A stretch of 49,648 nt of DNA. Source: Candidatus Glomeribacter gigasporarum BEG34 (lineage in GTDB: Bacteria; Pseudomonadota; Gammaproteobacteria; Burkholderiales; Burkholderiaceae). The DNA lies in the NCBI RefSeq assembly GCF_000227585.1, contig NZ_CAFB01000039.1, positions 57,261 to 106,908 on the forward strand, written 5' to 3'. Of the stretch, positions 34,982 to 43,828 are shown one piece after another. Every line of letters starts with the position of its first letter. The first letter of the stretch is position 1. The notes beneath the pieces are model-generated. The model was given only the letters and a program-made list of their open reading frames with translations, was not told the DNA's origin and ran no database searches. A program made the translations under genes and the position numbers.

Positions 34982-37900
34982 AGGCAAGCGCAACACCTGC
35001 TCAACTCAGCTTTGATTTCGATCAAACGGTTGCAACTATCCAGCGGATCAACGAAGATGCATCACAAGATTTCATTGAACAGCCAACAGGAGCGCACCAT
35101 GATCATCGGAGACATAAAACCGTTAGACATCGCCAAGCGCGTTCTGAGCCCCAACACGATCTCTTCAGTTCAGAGGGAGCCGTTCCACCTGCGCAGCTGG
35201 AAAATACTCGAACGGTGGGCGTTCAACTCGCCGGAGAAGCTGAAACAATTGGAGAGGGGAGGGAAAATCATCCTGCTGGGACACCTGTTAGAGCAGCAGA
35301 ATCTCGAACACGGGATATTGCTGGAAGCAACCGAAATGTTGAACACGGGCGTATCGGAACACGAGATTTTGACCTTGCACGAGGTCCAGACAGAATTGAT
35401 CTAAGTCCTGGGAACTATGTGATTACCGATGCCGACCGGTTGGGGGAAGGCAGCGCAAAAACGAAATATCGTCACAACGTCGCAGCATTAAAGCTGCTGC
35501 AGACCCTGAGCACCGAAAATCGGGCGGCATTGCGCAAAGAGCAGGCGGTGCTCGTTCAATACGTCGGCTGGGGCGGCATTCCGCAAGCGTTTGACCACCG
35601 AAATGTGGAATGGCGCACAGAATATCAAGAACTGACCCATCTCCTTCAGAAGGAAGAATTTGAAGCCGCGCGGCGCTCAACGCAAGATGCGCACTATACC
35701 TCTCAACCTGTTGTAGAAGCGATCTATGCAGCGCTTACTCGGCTCGGATTCAAGGGTGGACGTATCCTGGAGCCCGCTATCGGCACCGGTCACTTTGTTG
35801 GACTGATGCCGTCCTCGCTTCGAGGACAGGTCGATGTGACAGGCATTGAACTGGATCCCATCACCGCTCAAATTGCGAAACATCTTTACCCATCCGCAAC
35901 GATCATCCACAAAGGCTTTCAGGAAGTCGCTATTCCTGAAAGCCATTTTGATTTGGTCATCAGCAATCCCCCCTTTGGCAGCCGATCTGTTTACGATCCC
36001 AATCATCGGGATCTCTCAAAATTTTCTATTCATAATTATTTTATTGCGAAGTCGCTTAACACAGTACGCGAAGGCGGCATTGTCGCGCTCGTGATCACGA
36101 ATTATTTTCTCGACGCGCATGATCGTGCAGCGCGCGCGCATATCGCCGATCATGCGCATTTTCTCGGTGCCATTCGTCTCCCCAATACCGCATTCAAGAA
36201 AAACGCCCTCACGGAAGTCACGACGGATATCGTCTTCCTTCAAAGAACGCATGAGCATGAAACGCCAGAACGTTCATGGGTTGAGGTCGATGCCATTCCA
36301 GACTCCGACAGCGGCTTAGACATACCATTAAACCCATACTTTATCCATCGGCCAGAGATGATGCTGGGGTCAATGAAGCGAGTCGATAAAATGTATGAAA
36401 GCAGCCTTCCGGCGCTGATTGCACATCCAGATCAAGACCTCCCGGAAGCACTCGCCGCAGCCATCGCCAACCTCCCGTCCAATGTCTATGTCCGCCGCGA
36501 TATTACGCAAGAGATTGAAACGGCTACATGCACTGCAATTGAAGTACCGGAAGAGGTAAAACTTGGCGCTTATTTTGTAACGAAGGAGGGCCGGATTGCA
36601 CAGCGCCTGGCGGATATATTGGACAAACCGCAAGCGCAACGGGTCACCACAAAAAAAGAGAAAGCGTTAGCGCGCATCAAAGATATGATCCATATTCGCA
36701 CGGCGTTGCGTGAACTGATGCGCGCTGAACAGACAGAGCACATGGATCCTGCAACGCTCGCCATGCGGCGCGCGCGATTGAACACCGTTTACGATGGATT
36801 TGTAAGACGTCACGGGTACATCAGCGCATGGGGGAATAAACAAGCGATGGGTGAAGACCCGGATTACCCGCTGCTACAGTCACTTGAGCATCACTACGAT
36901 AAGGGCATATCCAAAGAGACCGCTCAAAAACATGGCGTTGCGCCGCGTGAACCCGGCGCACAAAAAGCGGCGATTTTCTCAAAACAGGTGATGTCGCCGC
37001 GCAGAGAAATCAGAACGGTGGACTCTGCCAAGGACGCGCTGGTCGTCTCCATGAACGAAACGGGCGGCGTCGATCTAGAATGGATGGCAAGACTCTCTGG
37101 AAAACAGGAAGATACACTGACCCGTGAGCTGCAAGGGCTCATTTTCCAAAACCCGCAAACGCAGCGCTGGGAAACCGCAGATCGCTATCTGACCGGAGAC
37201 GTTAAAGCAAAACTGCGCATTGCAACTGAAGCCGCACATCACGACAGCCAATATCAAGACAACGTGGAAGCGCTCAGGCGTGTTCAACCCGAAGACATCG
37301 CACCCATTGACATTTCGATTCAGCTGGGTTCAACGTGGGTGCCGGCGAGCGTTGTAGATGCGTTTGTCGAACATTTACTCGGTGATGTCCCACGTAACAT
37401 CTCCTATCAAACCAGCATTGGAAAGTGGATCGTCAAGATCGGCCAGGGCGACCCAACAACGATGCACGTCACCTGGGGAACAGAAGAAGCGCCCGCCAAT
37501 GAACTGATCGGAGCCATTCTGACGAATCGCTCGATTCAGGTTAAAGATGTGGTTGGCTGTGACGCCTCTGGCAATCTAATCCGTAAAACCAATGCAGAAA
37601 AGACAGCCGCCGCCAACCAGAAAGCCGATGAAATTCGACAAGCCTTTTTAGATTGGGTTTGGGAAGATCCGCCGCGTCGTGAATGCCTTGCAAAGCACTA
37701 TAACGAGCGCTTCAATACCCATGTCGCGCCTCGTTATGATGGCGCGCATCTGACTCTGCCCGGCGCATCCACTGCGATTGAACTTCGCCCGCATCAGAAA
37801 GACGCCATTTGGCGGGGCATTCAAGAAGGCTCTGTGCTTTACGACCATGTGGTTGGCGCGGGCAAAACCTTTGTATGTATTGCAACCGCACAAGAAAGCA

Positions 37901-40875
37901 AGCGCATGGGCCTAATCAAGAAACCCATGTTTGTCGTCCCCAACCATTTATTACTTCAATGGAAAGAAGATATTTACAAACTGTATCCAAACGCGAATAC
38001 ATTGATTGCAGAAAAGACCGATTTTGCCAAAGAGAACCGGCAAAAACTGTTTGGATGCATTGCGACCGGGGATTGGGATGCGGTTGTCATCGGACATTCC
38101 AGTTTCAAAAAAATTGGTATGCCGTCAGAAACGCTTGAAATGCTGCTCTTCGAGCAAATCGATGACACTACAGATGCTATTTTTAATCTTGGAGCGGAGC
38201 GTGGCAACTACAGCATAATCAAAGAGATGGAAAAAGCGCGGGAACGGATGAGGGCCAAGTTGGAGCGGATGTTCGCCGCTGAAAAAAAGGACAAAGTCGT
38301 TACATTCGATGAGCTCGGCGTGGACGCACTCTTCATTGATGAAGCGGATGAATTTAAAAATCTGTTCATTGCCACATCACTATCTCGCATTTCAGGGCTA
38401 GGTAATTTGCAAGGCGCTGACAAAGCGTTTGATTTATTTGTGAAGGCTCGCTATCTCCAACAACAGCATCATGGCCGTGGCGTCTATTTTGCTACAGGTA
38501 CGCCTGTTGCAAACACCATCGCCGAGATTTATACGATGCAGCGCTACCTGCAATACGATGAAATGAAAGCGCGCGGCATTCATCATTTTGATGCGTGGGC
38601 GAGCATTTTCGGACAAGTCACCACAGGTTGGGAACTGGATGCGACGGGCGTGAATTACCGGCTGAATTCACGCTTTTCAAAATTTCAGAATGTGCCTGAA
38701 CTGACTGCGCCTTATCGATCTTTTGCAGATGTCGTCACAAAAGAAGACTTACAGCGGCAAGCAGCCGAACGGGGCCTGCGTTTTCCACTCCCGAAAATCA
38801 AAGGCGGCAAACCGGCCAATATCGTGGTGGATCGTTCTGAACAGCAAGCGAAATTCATGGGCGTGCAAGCGCCTGTTTTAGACGACGATGGGATACCAAT
38901 GAGACGAGAGGACGGATCGGTGATCCTGGACTGGGCACCTGGCTCCATCATTGATCGTATGGAGCGCTTGCCGTCTGATCCACATATCGACAATCCATTA
39001 AAAATTACCAACGACGCCCGTAAAGCGGGACTGGATTTCCGATTAATCGATCCGACCGCCCCCGATTTTAAAGGCAGCAAGATCAACGTTGCGGTCAACG
39101 AAATGGTCCGTATCTGGCAACACTGGCGGGATAAACGCGGCGCGCAATTGGTGTTTTGTGACCTATCCACCCCCAAATCGAGCAACAGCGCACCCGTCCC
39201 CAACATTCAAGAAAATAGGGACACAGCCTATGATGAGGGAGAAGAAACCGCATTATCGATGGATGAAATTAGCCCACCGTCATTCCGGTCAATTCAGCGT
39301 CTATGACGACATCAAGGCTAAATTAATCGCGCGTGGCGTGCCCAGTGCAGAAATTCGGTTTATCATGAAGCCAAGACGGACGTACAGAGAGCGCAGTTAT
39401 TCGAGCAAGTGCGGTGCGGCGAAGTCTGTTTCCTGATTGGGTCAACGGTCAAAATGGGGGCTGGGATGAATGTACAGACGCGCTTGGTCGCCGAACATCA
39501 TCTTGACGCCCCGTGGCGACCGCGTGATCTGGAACAGCGCGAAGGACGCATCCTTCGTCAAGGCAATTTCTTCTACGAGGAAGACCCGGACGGCTTCGAG
39601 GTCGAAATCAATCGTTATGCAACCAAACAAACTTACGATTCGCGTATGTGGCAAACGATTGAATATAAAGCGGGCGCAATTGAACAGTTCCGTAAAGGAG
39701 AAGGCCTCTCCCGCATCATTGAGGACGTGGCTGGCGAAGCGGCTCATGCGGCTGAAATGAAAGCAGCCGCAACGGGTAATCCACTGATTCTCTTACAGGT
39801 GCAACTCACCGCCGAATTAAAAAAGCTGGAAGCACTGTATGCCAACTACAAGCGTAATCGGCATACGCTCGAATCCACGGCCGCCTGGCTCAAGCAAGCG
39901 GATGAGCGTGCGAACCATGTGATCGCCCTGTATCAACAGGATATTCAGCGTCGAGACATGAACACGACGCAAGAGTGGCGCATGCAAGTAGAGCAACGCA
40001 CTTTTAACGTACAGAACAAAGAATTATTAATAGAATGGATCTCAAAGAGCATGCAATGCGCCGTTGAAGGAGGCGCTCAGCTGCTCACCGATCAGCCACG
40101 CACGGTTCACGTCGGCCAATATCGTGGTTTCGATATCGCTGTCCTCAGTGTTCAAGAGCGAATCCGGTTCAGAGTAAAAAGTGACAATACTTATGAGCCA
40201 ACAAACCTTCAATATCGGAAAGAAGATCAATTCAGCGTGACGGGTTTTGTACAACGGATGGATCATTTTCTTGACACTTTCGAGGAGAGTATCGAGAGTG
40301 TACGCAATCGCTGCGTCAATGAAAAGGCAGAACTGGATAAAGTCAAGCGTGAACTTGACAAACCCTTTGTGCAGCTACGTGAATTGGAATTAGTCCGCAA
40401 GAATGCAAGCGATGTCATGGTCGAGATGAAGAAGATGCAGGATGATCCTGATTACGTTTCAACTTGGAAACCAAAAATACTTGAATCTTCACCATCATAT
40501 AAAAATTACTTTTCAAGTGCCATCGACTCTCCCACGTCAGAAGTGCAGAAAACAACCGCTCATGTAATTTCTAATCAACAAGATGCCGAAAAATTGGCCA
40601 TGCGCTTTGAAGAGATCGCAACATCAAAAGCGAAAGAATTCAAACTATGCGCCGCTCTTGCGCAGCGTGACAAAAGTGTCTATACAGGTCGAATTGTTGC
40701 AGCGACAGACCATTACCTGATTCAGGACATAGGACTTGGGAGAGGTATTTTGCATCGTCTTGATGAGGTTGTATTTGCTGAAAACGTCAAAGTAGGGGAA
40801 TGCATGCGTCTAAGCTATAAAGGGGGTCGTGCGTTTGTCATACATTTGCCGCTCTCGTGTGCACTCACGCGGTGA
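34978..40875 (+). pseudogene. Giant methylase-helicase polyvalent protein, two frame breaks, KfrB-like C-terminus
   Basis: Joined, about 1965 aa. A low-complexity N-terminus (1-145) is followed by KTKYRHNVAALKLL and VLVQYVGWGGIPQAF; a SAM-methylase domain with EPAIGTGHFVG (about 264) and DLVISNPPFGS (about 326); and an SF2 helicase with Walker A VVGAGKTFVC (about 957), LFIDEADEFKN (about 1117) and FATGTPVANT. The first frame ends at 39306. A break near 39275 and another near 39364 (one base missing) must be bridged to reach MGAGMNVQTRLVAEHHLDAP and LEQREGRILRQGN, helicase motifs V-VI. A coiled coil and KfrB-like module (SVYTGRIVAATDHYLIQDIG) follow. Such proteins are thought to protect or remodel plasmid DNA after entry. 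The breaks separate helicase motifs, so as written it would be inactive. Confidence 0.82.
35099..35404 (+). CDS. Nested 101-aa ORF overlapping the methylase-helicase 5' end
   Basis: A second frame inside the low-complexity N-terminus of the methylase-helicase gene. The ATG at 35099 has a textbook ribosome-binding site (AGGAG, 6 nt upstream). The product has a balanced, folded-protein composition (MIIGDIKPLDIAKRVLSPNT, EPFHLRSWKILERWAFNSPE, LLGHLLEQQNLEHGILLEAT, GVSEHEILTLHEVQTELI), whereas the overlapping frame here is rich in His, Arg, Gly and Thr. I do not recognise it. It may be a genuine overlapping gene, or the methylase-helicase may start later than annotated. Confidence 0.55.
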   Translation: MIIGDIKPLDIAKRVLSPNTISSVQREPFHLRSWKILERWAFNSPEKLKQLERGGKIILLGHLLEQQNLEHGILLEATEMLNTGVSEHEILTLHEVQTELI

Positions 40876-40891
40876 ACTCCGTGCCATAAGC

Positions 40892-41473
40892 TTACCGTTC
40901 CATCTCACGAGCGCGCATCAATCGCTTTGGCAGGGCCTGTACAATCCAGTAAGGTAGCTTTTTAGAGACGTGACGCGATTGGTTCAATTCGCGTGACAGC
41001 AGCAGCCGGTGACGTTTTTCACTGTTATCAAAGACGAAGGTCCGGTCAGCGATCTCTAGCGCTTTAGGCAAGTTGCGTAAACTGCGCTCGAAGCGACGTT
41101 CCACATCCGCTGGCGGAACGTTGTGACCACCCGCCGCTACGCGCTCGGCGACCCGCAGCATCGATGCACGCGCATTGCGGATGCCAACAAAGACCAGATT
41201 GACTTTGTAACCCGCTTCTTTGGCCTCGCGCATCAGCGCCGGTTCTCGATTACCGGATAGCGTAGTTTCCCAAGCAAAGCTCTCGCGGGCGGATAAGTGC
41301 TGCCGCTGACGTTGGATGGCAATCCTGCCCGCCTGGACCGGGCCAATGCCGGGTTGCTCTTGAGCGATAGTGTCAGGGTTCACGACAGGCAGACGTCCAG
41401 TCAAATAGCGTTCGGTTAAAGTGCTTTTGCCTGCACCGTTTGGGCCAGCGATTACCCAAAGCTGCGGCTTCAC
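40892..41473 (-). CDS. Zeta-toxin family kinase
   Basis: 193 aa from a GTG at 41473 that overlaps the antitoxin stop. Walker A WVIAGPNGAGKSTLTERY (6-23), then NPDTIAQ, RESFAWETTLSGN, KVNLVFVGIRNARASMLRVA, ERVAAGGHNVPPADVERRFE, RSLRNLP and FVFDNSEKRHRLL. These are the zeta/UNAG-kinase motifs; the family phosphorylates UDP-N-acetylglucosamine and poisons wall synthesis. It is transcribed leftward with its antitoxin, converging on the methylase-helicase gene. Intact. Confidence 0.9.
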   Translation of the reverse strand: MKPQLWVIAGPNGAGKSTLTERYLTGRLPVVNPDTIAQEQPGIGPVQAGRIAIQRQRQHLSARESFAWETTLSGNREPALMREAKEAGYKVNLVFVGIRNARASMLRVAERVAAGGHNVPPADVERRFERSLRNLPKALEIADRTFVFDNSEKRHRLLLSRELNQSRHVSKKLPYWIVQALPKRLMRAREMER

Positions 41474-41745
41474 AATGAACGGATCACGGATATCTTGCCA
41501 GTGTCATCAACGGAAATTAACTCGCGGCGGCCATCCGGCCATTCGCGGATGAAATCGTCCGGGTAGCGGTCGTCACAATAATAGATGGGCCGGCCAGCCG
41601 ACAAATGCGACTGGGCCGCTTGACCATCGTCGTTGGATAGAACACGCTCGAACACCTTCCAGAACTGCCGCTCTTCAGCGGGCGTCATGTGTTCTAGCTG
41701 TTCAATTGGGAGGGCCGTCATGGTGCAGATTTCCATTGGATCCAT
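41470..41745 (-). CDS. Antitoxin partner of the zeta toxin
   Basis: 91 aa; ATG at 41745 with later Met options. Reads LPIEQLEHMTPAEERQFWKV, FERVLSNDDGQAAQSHLSAG, RPIYYCDDRYPDDFIREWPD. Position and 4-nt overlap with the zeta gene identify it as the antitoxin; the sequence family is not one I can name. The TACCCT repeats at 41760-41804 are the likely operator. Confidence 0.7.
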   Translation of the reverse strand: MDPMEICTMTALPIEQLEHMTPAEERQFWKVFERVLSNDDGQAAQSHLSAGRPIYYCDDRYPDDFIREWPDGRRELISVDDTGKISVIRSL

Positions 41746-41759
41746 GATTCAGCATAATG

Positions 41760-41804
41760 TACCCTGAAAGGGTAAATCTCATAGACACTTTAGCTGTCTA
41801 CCCT
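41760..41804. promoter_or_regulatory. Triple TACCCT operator upstream of the leftward zeta module
   Basis: TACCCT at 41760-41765, its inverted copy AGGGTA at 41769-41774 (3-bp spacer) and TACCCT again at 41799-41804. A smaller inverted pair AGACA/TGTCT lies between. The array sits 15-59 bp from the antitoxin start, as expected for toxin-antitoxin autoregulation. Confidence 0.5.
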
Positions 41805-41868
41805 TATGATTAGAAAAGATTAGTTTAAAAGCAACTCTAATTTAATCCTACGCAGAGATGAGGGTAAT

Positions 41869-42072
41869 ATGCAAGTCTGGCCGCCGAAGGAACTGCCAAT
41901 CATTAAGATGACGGATGACATGCTTATTAGTGGTGTCAGCATACGCGAATTTGAAGCCATCCTAAAAACTGGATTTTCAAAGATGTACGCAGAAACTCGC
42001 TCGCGTATCACTCCTCCGATAGAAACGAGGGCAATTTCAAAATCGCACGCCATTGCAGGTAGGGGCCGGTGA
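41869..42072 (+). CDS. Putative antitoxin of the second zeta module
   Basis: 67 aa, GAGGGT ribosome-binding site. MQVWPPKELPIIKMTDDMLI, SGVSIREFEAILKTGFSKMY. It overlaps the zeta gene by 4 nt (ATGA-like). Small proteins in this position neutralise zeta kinases. It is unlike the antitoxin of the leftward module. Function inferred from position. Confidence 0.6.
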   Translation: MQVWPPKELPIIKMTDDMLISGVSIREFEAILKTGFSKMYAETRSRITPPIETRAISKSHAIAGRGR

Positions 42073-43024
42073 TTGGAAAGAATCACGTCGACGCACCGCC
42101 TCTGCGGTGTGTCATTTGCGCGGGGCCAAACGGTAGCGGTAAAACTTCTATGATAACCGCTATAGCAGGCAGTGAAGTTTTTTCTCCAGATTTCCAATTA
42201 ATTAAAACTAAAAAATTCGTAAACCCTGACGAAATTGCAAACTCGCTCAAAACCGAGTTCGAATTACCTGAGCAGAAGCACGCTCGTGAGCGTTTAGCAC
42301 AGCAGCAGGCCATCATGGAAAGACGGTGCCTGATTGACGCGAGAGAGTCATTTGCCTTCGAAACCGTCATGTCACACCCCTCACGCATCAGCGAAATGCT
42401 GCTGCTCAAGCAGAACAACTACTATTTAAGAATATATTTCGTTTCAACCAGCGATCCCAACATTAACGTGGCGCGCGTCGCGCACCGTGTCGAGAGTCAG
42501 ACAACTACGGGCCATGATGTTGAGCCAAAAAAAGTTGTTCAGCGTTATTGGCGTTCGCTGCAGCTTTTACCCAAAGCAATCGAGACAGCAGATGAAATTT
42601 TTATCTTTGATAACTCAATATGGGGAGCTGACCATCCAATTCCACAAGCATCAATAACGGATAGGGGATCGCACTGCATGAACCCGTGCAAACGTGGGTG
42701 ACACAACACGTTGTCACGCCGTTAATAGAGCGCAACAATGAACGTCTACAGCTCGCACCAGTATTCTCAGACAAAGGCTACCCTCCTATTAAATTGCCGA
42801 ACGAATTAAACGGCCAATACATAGGCCACATCACGCATAGCACAAAACATTTCTTTGTGCTGAACATTGGACGGTCCAGTGTTATTACCGATAAAGCCAT
42901 GTGGATAGGTGAAAAGCAACATCTGAATCTCTCTGTCGGCACAAAAGTGAAAATTCGGTACAACGAGTGGAACGCCCCTACGGTAGAAGTTTTCGAGCGA
43001 AACAGGCTTATGCGCGGAAGGTAG
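42069..43024 (+). pseudogene. Zeta toxin fused to a KfrB-like module, one frame break
   Basis: The first 200 residues are a zeta kinase: CVICAGPNGSGKTSMITAIA, NPDEIANSLK, DARESFAFETVMSHPSRISE, LRIYFVSTSDPNINVARVAH, RYWRSLQLLPKAIETADEIF, IFDNS. Near the G-run at 42664-42667 the frame shifts by +1; the natural continuation is GIALHEPVQTWVTQHVVTPL, then GQYIGHITHSTKHFFVLNIG, a KfrB-like module ending at 43024. As written, the first frame stops at 42701. Bridged, the protein is about 317 aa. Zeta with a KfrB tail is a rare architecture. Confidence 0.75.
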
Positions 43025-43073
43025 ATCGTTCAAGGAAATGAGCATTTCTAGTGCCGAGTCAGTACTATAAGTA

Positions 43074-43818
43074 ATGGACAATATGACTCGATTTAAAATC
43101 TCCAACACCATTTACTCTGCAGACGACCCGCGCTTAAACGATGCGCTAGCTGCCATGTACGGTTCCCTAAATCGGCCACTGTGCCTTTGCTATAGCAAAG
43201 GTATTGAAATGGTTATTGCGAAGCTGGGACGAAAATACATTATGAGGCGCATGCCTTATTCGGGTAGCGCACATGCCCCTTCATGCGACTCTTACGAGCC
43301 GCCAGCGGAACTAATTGAACGATGCTCGGTTCGGCAAAAAAATAGTCATGAAGCATTTGGCTGATACACCTCTCATGGTGAGCGAAGATTTACATCAGCG
43401 TCTGCTCAAAAGATTCAAGTATGAACTCACACTCTGGAGCAGCATGGACTCTTCACACCTCATCGCCATTGCAACATTCAATGTGAGCAGGGTAAACGTC
43501 CCGTCCATTGAAGAAATTTCTTTGATGCTCGTCGATGAAAACTGGATTCCATTCGAAAGCATCGATGAGAAAATGCTGATTAACACGCTCACAACGCAAA
43601 AACGCCGCTTCATAAAAGGGATGCGTTACAACTTACCGCCCACTCATCCCCTTGCAAGCATTGTAATCACAGACAGACCAGAACCCATTGCTCTTTATAT
43701 CACACTGCCTGATGTGAGTGACCTGTACCGGAAGAAATTAAAAGAACTTATAGTAGCCAGTCACTTGCAAACGTGGGAATGGGATACCCGGCACAATATG
43801 CCCAACCTTCCCTTATGA
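43074..43818 (+). pseudogene. DUF1173 protein with internal deletion
   Basis: N-terminal part: RFKISNTIYSADDPRLNDAL, NRPLCLCYSKGIEMVIAKLG, RKYIMRRMPYSGSAHAPSCD, SYEPPAEL. C-terminal part in another frame: FGKKIVMKHLADTPLMVSED, LHQRLLKRFKYELTLW, VPSIEEISLMLVDENWIPFE, RRFIKGMRYNLPPTHPLASI. Both halves fit DUF1173, about 400 aa in other plasmids, but some 150-180 middle residues are missing and the frame changes near 43310-43325. Function unknown, often plasmid-borne. Confidence 0.75.
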
Positions 43819-43828
43819 AAGATTGGCT

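Noticed and set aside
4153-41804. Similarity between the AAGGGT/ACCCTT hairpin at the parB end and the TACCCT array before the zeta antitoxin
   Set aside because: Six-base matches in different contexts (stop codon versus promoter) are easily chance.
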